A DNA stretch of 32,233 nt, from NCBI GenBank assembly GCA_031290815.1, contig JAISLO010000139.1:1-32233 (forward strand). The letters are read 5' to 3'. This document shows, piece after piece, positions 23,281 to 31,866 of the stretch (positions within the stretch are counted from its first letter, which is position 1; each line of letters begins with the position of its first letter). Below the pieces are notes generated by a model that worked only from the letters and a program-made list of their open reading frames with translations, was not told the origin of the DNA and did not search any database. Source of the stretch: Synergistaceae bacterium (lineage in GTDB: Bacteria; Synergistota; Synergistia; Synergistales; Synergistaceae). Position numbers and translations under genes: made by a program.

Positions 23281-24840
23281 ATGGCGGAACGCACTATCGA
23301 ACAACTCTGCGGCAATCTGCTCGCAAAACGGGAGAAGGCATCGCAGGGCGGCGGGGAAAAAGCTATCGCCAAGCAGCACGAGAAGGGCAAGCTGACCGCC
23401 AGGGAGAGAATAGCCAAAATCCTCGACCCGGGCAGTTTTGTGGAGTTGGATGAGTTGGTGGAACATCGCTGCTCAAATTTTGGCATGGAGAAGACCGTGT
23501 TCGAGGGCGACGGGGTCGTCACGGGCTATGGGACCGTCGACGGCCGCATAGTGTACGTGTTCAGCCAGGACTTCACCGTCATAGGCGGCTCGCTCGGAGA
23601 GGCTCATGCGAAGAAGATCTGCAAGGTCCTGGACCTCGCCGTTCAGAACGGCGCTCCGTGCGTCGGCATCAACGACTCCGGCGGCGCTCGCATACAAGAA
23701 GCGGTCGACGCCCTGTCTGGGTATGGCAACATATTCTTTCGCAACGTAAAGGCCTCGGGCGTAGTCCCTCAGCTCTCCGTCATCGCCGGCCCGTGCGCCG
23801 GAGGAGCGGTCTACAGCCCGGCCCTGACCGACTTTGTTTACATGGTTGACAAGGTCGGCATCATGCACATAACGGGCCCGCAGGTGATAAAGGCCGTTAC
23901 GGGCGAGGACGTCACGTCGGAGCAGATCGGCGGAGCCACAGCACACAACAGGACATCCGGCGTCGCCCATTTCTTCGCGAAGGACGAGGCGGAGTGTTAC
24001 GACCAGGTTCGCAAGACACTCTCGTTCCTGCCTAGCAACAATCTGGAGGAGCCTCCCTTCAAGGAGACCGGTGACGATCCGGCGAGGGCCGACCTCTCTC
24101 TGCGCGAGGTGGTGCCGACCAATCCGAATAAGGCGTACGACGTGCGCGACGTCATAAAAAAGGTGGTTGACGACGCCGATTTCTTCGAGGTCCAGCCGAT
24201 GTTCGCCATGAACATAGTCACAGGTTTCGCGAGGGTCGGAGGCCGCGTGATAGGGATCATAGCCAACCAGGCAAGGGTCATGGCCGGCTGTCTCGACATC
24301 GACGCTTCATGCAAAGCGGCGCGCCATATCAGAATCTGCGACTCCTTCAACATTCCCATAATCACCTTCGAGGACGTGCCCGGCTATCTCCCCGGCCTCA
24401 ATCAGGAGATGGGCGGCATCATAAAGCACGGCGCGAAACTGCTGTACGCGTACAGCGAGGCGACATCCCCCAAGATAACCGTCGTGCTGCGCAAGGCGTA
24501 CGGCGGGTCCTATCTCGGAATGTGCAGCAAGGACCTCGGCGCGGACGTGGTCCTCGCGTGGCCGCAGGCCGAGATCGCCGTTATGGGAGCCGAGGGCGCC
24601 GCGAACATCATATTCCGCAAGGAGATAGACGCCGCGAGCGACAAGGCGGCGACAAGGGCCGAGAAGATCGAGGAATACCGCAATGCCTTCGCCAACCCGT
24701 ACGTGGCCGCGGCCCGAGGCTTCGTCGACAGGGTCATCATGCCGGAGGAGACGAGGCTCGCCATTCATCAGGCGCTGACCATGACGGAGGACAAGAAAGA
24801 ACTCCGTCCGAAGAGAAAACACGGGGTAATGCCGGCTTAG
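23281..24840 (+). CDS. mmdA: Methylmalonyl-CoA carboxyltransferase / decarboxylase alpha subunit
   Basis: A 519-residue biotin-dependent acyl-CoA carboxyltransferase, equivalent to MmdA or the 12S subunit of transcarboxylase. It has the two crotonase-like halves: GKLTARERI near 36, FSQDFTVIGGSLGEAHAKKI near 93-112, DSGGARIQEAV near 133, and GPCAGGAVYSPALTDF near 174 in the N-half. The C-half has ANQARVMAGCLDIDASCKAARHI near 322 (read as adjacent motifs), DVPGYLPG near 365, AYGGSYLGM near 406 and WPQAEIAVMGAEGAA near 424. The ATG at 23281 follows AAGGAGG with a 10-base spacer. It removes or adds the carboxyl of (S)-methylmalonyl-CoA to give propionyl-CoA. No mmdB membrane pump, gamma, delta or biotin-carrier gene follows. 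Either these lie elsewhere or the enzyme works as a transcarboxylase with the 5S-like subunit upstream. Confidence 0.93.
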   Translation: MAERTIEQLCGNLLAKREKASQGGGEKAIAKQHEKGKLTARERIAKILDPGSFVELDELVEHRCSNFGMEKTVFEGDGVVTGYGTVDGRIVYVFSQDFTVIGGSLGEAHAKKICKVLDLAVQNGAPCVGINDSGGARIQEAVDALSGYGNIFFRNVKASGVVPQLSVIAGPCAGGAVYSPALTDFVYMVDKVGIMHITGPQVIKAVTGEDVTSEQIGGATAHNRTSGVAHFFAKDEAECYDQVRKTLSFLPSNNLEEPPFKETGDDPARADLSLREVVPTNPNKAYDVRDVIKKVVDDADFFEVQPMFAMNIVTGFARVGGRVIGIIANQARVMAGCLDIDASCKAARHIRICDSFNIPIITFEDVPGYLPGLNQEMGGIIKHGAKLLYAYSEATSPKITVVLRKAYGGSYLGMCSKDLGADVVLAWPQAEIAVMGAEGAANIIFRKEIDAASDKAATRAEKIEEYRNAFANPYVAAARGFVDRVIMPEETRLAIHQALTMTEDKKELRPKRKHGVMPA

Positions 24841-24901
24841 GCTTGTCCTGGCAGATTTGCTCGCGTAAGCATTCTCAAGATTTGCTTGAACCTCATACCA
24901 G

Positions 24902-24945
24902 TCCGGCTTGAGGCGACGACAGACGCCTCGGGCCGGATTTTTTTT
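24902..24945 (+). terminator. Rho-independent terminator of the PFOR-mmdA operon
   Basis: TCCGGCTTGAGGCG pairs with CGCCTCGGGCCGGA (two G-U pairs, 14-bp stem, 8-base loop) and is followed by eight T residues. It lies 61 bases after the mmdA stop. Confidence 0.93.
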
Positions 24946-24985
24946 AAGAAAAACTTTACCATTGATTTGATGATACCAAGCTGTG

Positions 24986-25066
24986 CCCGGCGACAAGGCA
25001 TTTTATGAGGTGAGGTAAGGCCGGGTTGCTCCTGGATTTTAACGCTCCGCCTTGTACGGCCTTTAC
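24986..25066 (+). other. Candidate structured leader RNA upstream of pncB
   Basis: Between the mmdA terminator and pncB, complementary segments are interleaved. ACAAGGC (24993-24999) can pair with GCCTTGT (25049-25055), and GTAAGGCCG (25015-25023) with CGGCCTTTAC (25057-25066, one bulge). The order a-b-a'-b' gives either a pseudoknot or two mutually exclusive folds. CCCGG (24986-24990) can also pair with CCGGG (25021-25025). It matches no riboswitch I can name. Position suggests control of niacin/NAD metabolism, but this is speculative. Confidence 0.35.
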
Positions 25067-25117
25067 TTGGAGATGAACTGAAAAATATCCCTTGATTATG
25101 AAGGGGGCAACAATATA

Positions 25118-26353
25118 ATGAGCTACACTGCAGACGACACGGAAATTCACGGCGGACCCGTCGTGAAGAGTCTCCTCGAAAACGACCTTTATAAATTCAG
25201 CATGTGGCAGGCGCTTATGCACAGCCACCCGGGAGCCAGGGCGGAATACACGTTCTTCTGCCGAAACAAGCCCGAGTTTCCGCTCGCTATGCTCGCCGAC
25301 GACGTCAGGAAGGAAATAGATCACCTGTGTACCATGTATTTTTCTCAGGATGAACTTGACTATCTGGGCAATTTGAACTATATCAAGGACGACTTCGTCA
25401 ACTACATGACGATCTTTCGCTTTCAGAAGAGGTTCATCGATATCGAAACGGATGGGGATGACCTGGTAATTCATTCCGCCGGCCCTCTGGTCCATGTGAT
25501 GGGATTTGAGATCTACGTCCTCTATGTGGTCAGCGAACTCTACTACAGGAGGCTGAAGAGAGAGGGGATTCTGGAGGAAGGGAGGCGAAGGCTCACCGAG
25601 AAGATAGAACTCCTCAAGAGAGAATTGAAGGGTTCGGATCCATCGACTCCTTTTGTCATGTTTGACTTCGGGCTGCGTCGGCGCTATTCCGGTTCATGGC
25701 AGAGGGAGGTCATCGGCACCCTCGTCAACGAACTGCCCGAGAACTTCAAGGGGACTTCGAATGTCTTTCTGGCTCGTGAGCTTGGCATCGCTCCCATCGG
25801 CACGATGGCGCACGAGTACATGCAGGCCTTTCAGGCCTTCGGCATCAGGCTGAGGGACTTTCAGAAAGCCTCCCTGGAGGCCTGGGTTCAAGAGTTTCGG
25901 GGCGACCTGGGCACCGCCCTGACGGACATCATCGGCATAGACGCCTTCCTCGCGGACTTCGACCTCTACTTCGCGAAGCTCTTCGACGGACTGCGTCACG
26001 ACTCGGGCAACCCATACGAGTGGGGGGAGAAGGTCATCGCCCACTACAAAAAACTGGGTATCGATCCCAAGACGAAGCGGCTCGTGTTCTCCGACGGCCT
26101 CGACATCCCGCGGGCAATCGCCATATACAGGCACTTCCGCGGACGAATTCAGACCTCGTTCGGTATCGGCACGAACCTCACGAACGACACGCCGATACCG
26201 GCGCTGAATATAGTGATGAAGATGATAAAATGCAACGGGCAGCCAGTGGCTAAGATCTCCGACTCGGCCGGCAAGACGACTTGCGTGGACCCCACGTTCA
26301 TGGCCTATCTGAGGCAGGTATTTGACAAGCACGAACGGCCGGATCAGGCATAG
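25118..26353 (+). CDS. pncB: Nicotinate phosphoribosyltransferase
   Basis: A 411-residue cytoplasmic enzyme of the NAPRT family that makes nicotinate mononucleotide from nicotinate and PRPP, with ATP use, in NAD salvage. Motifs are LLENDLYKFSMWQAL near residue 20, EYTFFCRN near 43, FDFGLRRR near 186, and IGTMAHEYMQAFQAFG (about 227-242), whose His232 is the expected phosphorylated residue. DGLRHDSGNP follows near 291, FSDGLD near 325, and SFGIGTNLTND near 347. The ATG at 25118 has AAGGGGG 9 bases upstream. It stands alone between the mmdA terminator and a chemoreceptor gene, so it is probably a single-gene unit with the structured leader described above. Length and motifs are complete; no oddities seen. 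Confidence 0.93.
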   Translation: MSYTADDTEIHGGPVVKSLLENDLYKFSMWQALMHSHPGARAEYTFFCRNKPEFPLAMLADDVRKEIDHLCTMYFSQDELDYLGNLNYIKDDFVNYMTIFRFQKRFIDIETDGDDLVIHSAGPLVHVMGFEIYVLYVVSELYYRRLKREGILEEGRRRLTEKIELLKRELKGSDPSTPFVMFDFGLRRRYSGSWQREVIGTLVNELPENFKGTSNVFLARELGIAPIGTMAHEYMQAFQAFGIRLRDFQKASLEAWVQEFRGDLGTALTDIIGIDAFLADFDLYFAKLFDGLRHDSGNPYEWGEKVIAHYKKLGIDPKTKRLVFSDGLDIPRAIAIYRHFRGRIQTSFGIGTNLTNDTPIPALNIVMKMIKCNGQPVAKISDSAGKTTCVDPTFMAYLRQVFDKHERPDQA

Positions 26354-26457
26354 TCACAGCACTCCCCCGTCGGAGAGGAGCCCCGTGCTGAACACTGCCG
26401 AATGCCGAATCCGGTATTCGACGCGCAACGGTATGAATCAGAAAAGGGGTGACCGCA

Positions 26458-28527
26458 ATGAAAATTCGCACTAAACTCTTCTTGCTGGCGGCTTTTGTAG
26501 TAGTCGTCCTGGTCGTTCTGGTGTCCACGATGTATGTGAGATCGTCGAGTGTATTGATCGATATATCGAACATCGAGGGGGCCTCTAAGGTGGAGGATGA
26601 GGCTTACGCCATAAACCTCTATTTCAGCGGGCTGAGAAACATCTGCGAGAAAGCGGCGCCCGGCGCGTTGAGGTTCTTCAACGAGGATGGGAGCATGCAC
26701 GCGGACTCGATGAAATCACTGATGTCGCAGCTCTTCGAAGAACATAAGGAGAACAACGTGCTTGAGATCTACGTGGCGAGCGACACCTCCGGCGAATTCG
26801 TCTCCAGCGGCGGGTGGGTGCCCGACGAGAAGTACGATCCAAAGACCCGCCCCTGGTACATGGGCGCGAAGGCGGCAATGGATACGATAGTCACCGATCC
26901 TTATATCGACACTCAAACAAAAGACCTTGTCGTCACGGTTGCGACCCCCGTTTACGACGAAGAATCCGGCAAATTTTTCGGGGTGGTCGCGTCGGACATT
27001 TCCCTCTCTACGCTGTCCAAGAGAATTACCGATGTGCACGTAATGGGCGTCGGGTTTGGCATCCTGGTTGCCAAGGACGGAACCATTCTCGAACATCCAA
27101 ACAAGGAATACATATTGACGGAAAACATTGCCAAGTCGAGCTCCAACATCACTCCCGAGCTGGCGGAAGTCGGGAAAAAGATGATTTCCGGAAGCGGCGG
27201 CTCCGGCGATTATGTGATGCGCGGCGACAGGCAGCACATGTTCTTCTATCCCACCGCCGCCGGCTACATCCCCGGAATAGTTGTCTCGCACAAACAGATC
27301 TCGGCCATAGTCGGCAGGATAACGCTCATCCTGATAGTGGCCGGCTCTTGCGCCCTGGTGCTGCTCGTGGTGGTTATGCTGCTCATGATACCGGCAATAG
27401 TCAATCCTATCCGCATGGTGGAAAACTCGCTCGGCCGGATCGCGTCCCTGGACCTAACCATAGACGAAGAGACCGCCATGCTTGAAAAGGGCGCGAGCAT
27501 AGACACAGAAATAGGCTCGATGGTCACGTCTCTCAAGAACCTCCGGAAATCCTTCAACGATGTGATTACCAGCATGCAGCAAGACGTAACGAGGCTCACG
27601 CTGGCATCCGGCGACCTCGACGGTCTTGCCCGCAAGGCCACTTTAGAGGTCACGAGCGCTAAGGAGGCGATCCGCAACGTCGAAAATCTGTCCGGCAATG
27701 CGCTAGGGGCGATAAAGACGGCCGCCAAGTCCATAGACGAAGTGACTCAGGCCGCTACGATGACCGCCGCCTCCGCTACAAACGGCGCAGAGGCGTCCTT
27801 TAACACGTCCAAATTGAGCAGCGGCGTCGCCGGCATGGTGAACGAGTTCGTAAACGAACTTCAGAACATAGGCGGCGAAATCGTAAGGAACAACGAGGAG
27901 ATGACATTGGTCGGCACGTCGGTGGAGTCGATCTCGGCGTTCATAACGACAATCGCGAACATAGCGAGCCAGACAAACCTTCTGGCCCTCAACGCCGCGA
28001 TAGAGGCGGCCAGGGCGGGCGACGCAGGCCGCGGTTTTGCGGTCGTAGCCGAAGAGGTGCGAAAACTCGCGGAGGAGTCCAACATCGCGTCACGTCAGGT
28101 CAAGGAGCTCATTGAAAAGCTGCAGGCGGGAACGTCAAAGGCGATCCTCTCGGCGCACGAGTCCGCGAGCGGTATTTTAAAGATCGTCGAAAAGGCCGAG
28201 GAGTCACGAAAGAACTTGAAGGATACCCTTTTTGAGATCGACAAGGTCAACGAATCGGTACAGGCGATAGCGGCCGCCGCTCAACAGCAGGCCGCCTCCA
28301 GCAATGAAATCTCTGAAGCCGCCAATATCACGCGGAACAGCATCAGCGACCTGGCGGACGAAATATCGGCCGTAGGCAAGGCGGCCGCCGAGACCCTGGG
28401 CGTAGTCGAGAGCGTATCCATGGAGTCGAGCAACCTCTCAGACGTGGCCGTCGACATCGAAACGCTGATCAACAACTTCAAGGTGGACGGCGCACTTACG
28501 CAAAAGAGGCTCCACGCTCGCAGCTGA
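26458..28527 (+). CDS. Methyl-accepting chemotaxis protein with dCache-type sensor
   Basis: A 689-residue chemoreceptor. A membrane helix near residues 6-27 is followed by an extracytoplasmic sensor of about 255 residues. The sensor has the features of a double-Cache domain: DEKYDPKTRPWYMGAKA and DPYIDTQTKDLVVTVATPVY, typical of amino-acid or carboxylate sensors. A second helix lies near 287-313, followed by a HAMP-like linker and a long coiled-coil signalling domain. Its hairpin tip reads IASQTNLLALNAAIEAARAG, then GRGFAVVAEEVRKLAEES (about 500-540). No CheR-binding pentapeptide is seen at the C-terminus. The ATG at 26458 has AAGGGG 8 bases upstream; the GTG at 26449 overlaps it. The ligand cannot be told. 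Its position next to the pathway operons may be incidental. Confidence 0.92.
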   Translation: MKIRTKLFLLAAFVVVVLVVLVSTMYVRSSSVLIDISNIEGASKVEDEAYAINLYFSGLRNICEKAAPGALRFFNEDGSMHADSMKSLMSQLFEEHKENNVLEIYVASDTSGEFVSSGGWVPDEKYDPKTRPWYMGAKAAMDTIVTDPYIDTQTKDLVVTVATPVYDEESGKFFGVVASDISLSTLSKRITDVHVMGVGFGILVAKDGTILEHPNKEYILTENIAKSSSNITPELAEVGKKMISGSGGSGDYVMRGDRQHMFFYPTAAGYIPGIVVSHKQISAIVGRITLILIVAGSCALVLLVVVMLLMIPAIVNPIRMVENSLGRIASLDLTIDEETAMLEKGASIDTEIGSMVTSLKNLRKSFNDVITSMQQDVTRLTLASGDLDGLARKATLEVTSAKEAIRNVENLSGNALGAIKTAAKSIDEVTQAATMTAASATNGAEASFNTSKLSSGVAGMVNEFVNELQNIGGEIVRNNEEMTLVGTSVESISAFITTIANIASQTNLLALNAAIEAARAGDAGRGFAVVAEEVRKLAEESNIASRQVKELIEKLQAGTSKAILSAHESASGILKIVEKAEESRKNLKDTLFEIDKVNESVQAIAAAAQQQAASSNEISEAANITRNSISDLADEISAVGKAAAETLGVVESVSMESSNLSDVAVDIETLINNFKVDGALTQKRLHARS

Positions 28528-28577
28528 CGTCTGAGTTCTCGTCCGTTCAAAACACTGATAAACGCCATAAGATCACT

Positions 28578-28613
28578 TGCGGGGCAGAGATTTTTTCGCT
28601 GCCCCGTGTGTTT
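28578..28613 (+). terminator. Possible terminator after the chemoreceptor gene
   Basis: GCGGGGCAG pairs with CTGCCCCGT (one G-U) around an 11-base T-rich loop, about 50 bases after the stop. The tract behind it (GTGTGTTTG) is a poor T-run, so efficiency is doubtful. Confidence 0.5.
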
Positions 28614-28707
28614 GCTCATTTCGCCGTCAGCGTTTTGCGCGCGCAAAGGATTACGGGCGCGGGAAGTGACATATGAAACCATGTTCAAGGATTCCGACGT
28701 AACTCTA

Positions 28708-28721
28708 ATAGTTCGAACTAT
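28708..28721. repeat. 14-bp perfect palindrome in a convergent gap
   Basis: ATAGTTCGAACTAT lies between the chemoreceptor (plus) and the ATC-hydrolase-like gene (minus), 22 bases past the latter's stop. There is no T-run on either side. It could be a protein site or chance; nothing else in this 216-base gap apart from the hairpin at 28578. Confidence 0.4.
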
Positions 28722-28743
28722 GACACTCGATGCCTGCAAATCC

Positions 28744-29274
28744 TCACCTTACCTTATCCCTGTCTTCCGCTACTCCCTGCTCCACCCGGACGATGCAGCA
28801 ATCGTCGCCGTCTAGGACGTTTTTGTCGTGAAAACAACGGTATCCCTTGCCATAAGCCTTGTATTTCATCTGGTCAATCCAGCAATATAACCTGCCGATG
28901 CGTCTGCCGTCCTCTCCCAGCTTCTGCCATGCAACAGCAAGCGGACATGATACTATCTTGCTGATCTTTCCATCGGGCTTATCCTCGGGCATCTCGATCG
29001 GAACGGCCTTCCAGCCTACAGACGGCAGGTCCTTTCCATACCTGTAGTTTGCGAGCGTGAGATCAAGTCCTTGTGCCTCAATCTTTTCTGTCGCGCTGTT
29101 TGCCGTCAATCTGCCGTATTCGTCGATAGCCTTCAGCGTTAAGCGCTTCGCCTCCTCTTCAGAGAACTCATCTTCCAGAGTCTTCACAAAGGAGTAATGA
29201 AGAAACGCAATCCGCTCTGCCATGATTAGAACGTTTTCAAGAGCTAGATCTCCGGATACCATCTCTTTATCCAT
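28744..29274 (-). CDS. L-2-amino-thiazoline-4-carboxylate hydrolase-like protein
   Basis: A 176-residue protein resembling the ATC-hydrolase family (named for hydrolysis of 2-amino-thiazoline-4-carboxylate in cysteine formation; most members have no proven substrate). Family-like features are a helical N-terminal half, then a conserved Cys/His set: SCPLAVAWQKLG near 119, LYCWIDQMKYKAY near 136, RCFHDKN near 152 and LDGDDCCIVRV near 160. The ATG at 29274 has a run of G residues 8 bases upstream. It starts 34 bases after the M20 dipeptidase and ends the minus-strand set. In this setting it may open a ring or amide in a small heterocycle or peptide-derived compound; that is inference. Confidence 0.68.
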   Translation of the reverse strand: MDKEMVSGDLALENVLIMAERIAFLHYSFVKTLEDEFSEEEAKRLTLKAIDEYGRLTANSATEKIEAQGLDLTLANYRYGKDLPSVGWKAVPIEMPEDKPDGKISKIVSCPLAVAWQKLGEDGRRIGRLYCWIDQMKYKAYGKGYRCFHDKNVLDGDDCCIVRVEQGVAEDRDKVR

Positions 29275-29308
29275 TTTCTCATCCCCCCCAAAACTGGATT
29301 GTCTATTG

Positions 29309-30709
29309 TCATAACGATCTCCCGCCAAACGTCTTCGCGATCTTGTCAAAGAGGACACAGAGGCTGCGTGTAGCTCTTTTAAAATCTTCAACGTAGAAAC
29401 GCTCGTTCGGAGAGTGAGATCTATTTTCGGGCCGACCCCATCCAAGGATCAGCATTGATGGAATCTTCAGGGAGTCCTTGATTTCGCTGATAATGTGAAT
29501 TGTTCCACCGGAGCGGATGAAGACCGGTGACACGCCAAAACCCTCCTTTATGGCCTCCGCAGCAAGGCGGATATTTGGATCGTCGGTATCCGTAACGACC
29601 GGCGCAGCGCCGAACTGATACCGAATGTCGGCCCTCGCTCCGAACGGTAGATTTGCCGCAAAAAAATCTTCGAAGCACTTGAAGATCGCCTCGGGACGTT
29701 GATCCGGAACCAATCGTGCGCTGATCTTGGCAAATGCCTTTGCAGGGATCACGGTCTTTGAACCCTCTCCAGTGAAGCCTCCCCACATTCCGTTTATGTC
29801 GAGCGTCGGTCGCGCGCTCTTTCTAACGATCGCCGTATAACCGCGTTCTCCGACGAGCGAAGGCATGCCGAGATCTTCGGCAACGGCCGCTTCGTCGTAC
29901 GGAATCTGTGCCATTAGCGTACGCTCGCACTCACCGAGAGGGCGCACGTCGTCGTAAAACCCAGGGACTGTGATTTTCCCGTCGGAATCCTTCATCTTTG
30001 CAAGCAGCTTAGACAGAACCTCCGCAGCGTTCATGGCGACACCTCCGAAGAGGCCGGAGTGCAGATCGTGAGCCATCGTCTGCAGATCGACTTCGAATGA
30101 CGCGATACCACGAAACCCACAGGTTATAGCTGGGATGTCCTTCGATAACATGGAGCTGTCCGAGACGAAAAAGATGTCGCTGTGCAGGAGATCTTTATTC
30201 TCTCTGATAAAGCGTAACAAACTCTTGCTACCGATCTCTTCTTCTCCCTCGACCAAAAAGGTGATGTTCAACGGGATCGACCCGGTCACGCGCCTGTAGG
30301 TCTCCAGGGCTTTTACGTAGGTATATAACTGTCCCTTGTCGTCGTTGGCGCCTCTGGCAAATACAGCTCCGTCTCGAAACGTCGGTTCGAACGGAGAGCT
30401 CAACCACTCCTCCAACGGCGCCTCTGGCTGAACGTCATAATGACCGTAGATCAAAAGATTGGGAGCCGACACACTGTACTTGTGCCTAGCCACGACGATG
30501 GGCCAGCCCTCAGTGGGCAGTATATACCCGGTGAAACCAAGATCTCGCACCCTGCCCAAGAACCACTCCGCCGAGCGCGCCATTGCCTTTTCGCTGCCAG
30601 AATAGGCGCTGACGGCAGGAATACGGAGGAAATCGCACAACTCTTGTATATACCGGTCAAGAGAGCGGTCAATGTCCTTAAAATAATCTGTGTACGCTGA
30701 AACACCCAT
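29309..30709 (-). CDS. M20 family metallodipeptidase
   Basis: A 466-residue zinc exopeptidase of the M20/M25/M40 family, close to the bacterial and eukaryotic dipeptidase branch. Metal and catalytic residues are in place: YGHYDVQP (His90, Asp92), GANDDKGQ (bridging Asp123), EGEEEIGS (Glu156/157), VSDSS (Asp184), a dimerisation-domain HDLHSG with His217, and a C-terminal SHSPNER motif for the last metal His. No signal peptide is seen, so it acts in the cytoplasm on dipeptides or acylated amino acids. The ATG at 30709 has GGAAGG about 8 bases upstream. It lies 85 bases after a flavin reductase gene and 34 bases before the ATC-hydrolase-like gene. The whole set may feed amino acids to the fermentation pathways. 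Confidence 0.9.
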   Translation of the reverse strand: MGVSAYTDYFKDIDRSLDRYIQELCDFLRIPAVSAYSGSEKAMARSAEWFLGRVRDLGFTGYILPTEGWPIVVARHKYSVSAPNLLIYGHYDVQPEAPLEEWLSSPFEPTFRDGAVFARGANDDKGQLYTYVKALETYRRVTGSIPLNITFLVEGEEEIGSKSLLRFIRENKDLLHSDIFFVSDSSMLSKDIPAITCGFRGIASFEVDLQTMAHDLHSGLFGGVAMNAAEVLSKLLAKMKDSDGKITVPGFYDDVRPLGECERTLMAQIPYDEAAVAEDLGMPSLVGERGYTAIVRKSARPTLDINGMWGGFTGEGSKTVIPAKAFAKISARLVPDQRPEAIFKCFEDFFAANLPFGARADIRYQFGAAPVVTDTDDPNIRLAAEAIKEGFGVSPVFIRSGGTIHIISEIKDSLKIPSMLILGWGRPENRSHSPNERFYVEDFKRATRSLCVLFDKIAKTFGGRSL

Positions 30710-30794
30710 GCGCTCACCTTCCTAATTCGCACAAAACGCGAAATTGCGGCATTTGGAAAGGCTTGCCGTCCCGCGCTTTGTCCCTAGCGTACGT

Positions 30795-31370
30795 TCACCG
30801 TTTCGCCTCTTTTGCCGCCCATCCGTAGTGCCCGATCAACCTGTTCAGCGTCCAGTACTCCTGCGCGTTGTAGCAGAACGCGAAAGGCTTGAACTTATCG
30901 ATCATGACCTTGTTCTCATCGTTCAGCACATCTTCGTCTGCATGGGTTGCAACGACTTCTGCGATGAAAATATCGTGGGAGCCAAGGGCGATGATATGCT
31001 TGGTGACGCATTCGATATTAACTGGGCACTCCTCGATCATGGGAACTTTGACGATCGATGCGGGGATCTTCGTCAGATTGCTAGCCTCCCACTTGTCAAG
31101 CTTGCTCGCGCTTATGATACCGCAGAGATCCGTCTCCTCCGTCAGATTCTCGCCAGGAATGTTGATGACAAACTCTCCTGTCTCTTTCAACATGGGATAG
31201 GAGTAGCGCGTATCGCGCACCGACATGTAGACCATCGGCGGTACGGCGTTAACGATGCCGCCATAAGAAATCGTGATAAGATTCGAATTACCCGCCTTGT
31301 CTGCGACTGTCGCAATAAAAGCCGGAATCGGGGAAACTGCAGCAATGGCACCAATATTCTTCTTAGCCAT
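30795..31370 (-). CDS. Flavin reductase family (FMN-binding split-barrel) protein
   Basis: A 191-residue protein of the flavin reductase / flavoredoxin family. It begins with IAAVSPIPAFIATVADKAG, then NLITISYGGIVNAVPPMVYM, SYPMLKETGEFVINIPGENL and the C-terminal NKVMIDKFKPFAFCYNAQEYW. This is the usual arrangement for an FMN-binding split barrel that either reduces free flavin or works as a one-electron carrier in anaerobes. The ATG at 31370 has a perfect GGAGG 8 bases upstream. It starts 29 bases after the tautomerase stop, in the same operon. The specific partner is unknown; a flavin-dependent step on the compound handled by the neighbours is possible. Confidence 0.85.
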   Translation of the reverse strand: MAKKNIGAIAAVSPIPAFIATVADKAGNSNLITISYGGIVNAVPPMVYMSVRDTRYSYPMLKETGEFVINIPGENLTEETDLCGIISASKLDKWEASNLTKIPASIVKVPMIEECPVNIECVTKHIIALGSHDIFIAEVVATHADEDVLNDENKVMIDKFKPFAFCYNAQEYWTLNRLIGHYGWAAKEAKR

Positions 31371-31399
31371 GACAACTACCTCCAGTATATACGTTTCTC

Positions 31400-31795
31400 T
31401 TACTTACACGGTACGTCATTGACAACCCACATGCGCGTTTTGGCCTGCCAGATCGCTATGCCTCCCATAAGTCCCCAACATGTCTCAGGGATACGCAGAA
31501 ATGTGAAATACGCGCGATGTGGGGGTACTCCGAGCGCTTCCGTCAACAGCGGCGTAAGCGTGGCAGAAATGTCGTTGTTCGTCTTGTGCTCGATACCCAC
31601 CATGCTTCGAATATCGACGAACACCATCGGGTCGGTCGAATTCCCCATCACGCCGTCAACGTGCTGCAACGTGACCATAACGGCATCTTCATTCTTGTGG
31701 GCCTGCTCGACCATCACTCTGGTCGCTCCGCTCAAGATCTTGTCTCTGGCGCTTTCGGAATATGATACATTTGTCTGAATGAGTACTATGGGCAT
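31400..31795 (-). CDS. MIF/tautomerase-superfamily protein
   Basis: A 131-residue protein with the layout of macrophage-migration-inhibitory-factor-type tautomerases rather than the 60-residue oxalocrotonate type. It starts MPIVLIQTNVS, leaving the catalytic Pro at the N-terminus after Met removal. It has DPMVFVDIRSMVGI near 55, LTPLLTEALGVPPHRAYFTF near 80-99 with a Tyr at the MIF Tyr95 position, and CWGLMGG near 106. It is about 15 residues longer than MIF at the C-terminus. Such enzymes interconvert keto and enol forms of phenylpyruvate-like acids. The ATG at 31795 has GGAG 8 bases upstream. A promoter-like sequence with a palindrome precedes it. Together with peptidases it may process aromatic 2-oxoacids from amino acids (inference). 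Confidence 0.78.
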   Translation of the reverse strand: MPIVLIQTNVSYSESARDKILSGATRVMVEQAHKNEDAVMVTLQHVDGVMGNSTDPMVFVDIRSMVGIEHKTNNDISATLTPLLTEALGVPPHRAYFTFLRIPETCWGLMGGIAIWQAKTRMWVVNDVPCK

Positions 31796-31814
31796 TCTGG
31801 CATCTCCTCTTTAT

Positions 31815-31853
31815 ATTATATTTTATTACAAATACATTTGAATGGATTCAAAT
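31815..31853 (-). promoter_or_regulatory. Candidate promoter and overlapping palindrome before the tautomerase gene
   Basis: On the minus strand TATAAT (31820-31815) stands 16 bases after TTCAAA (31842-31837), with a start predicted only about 10 bases before the ribosome site. An 18-base palindrome, ATTTGAAT, GG, ATTCAAAT (31836-31853), covers the -35 and could be an operator. Read-through from the carboxypeptidase gene is also possible. Confidence 0.45.
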
Positions 31854-31866
31854 CCACGTTATACCT

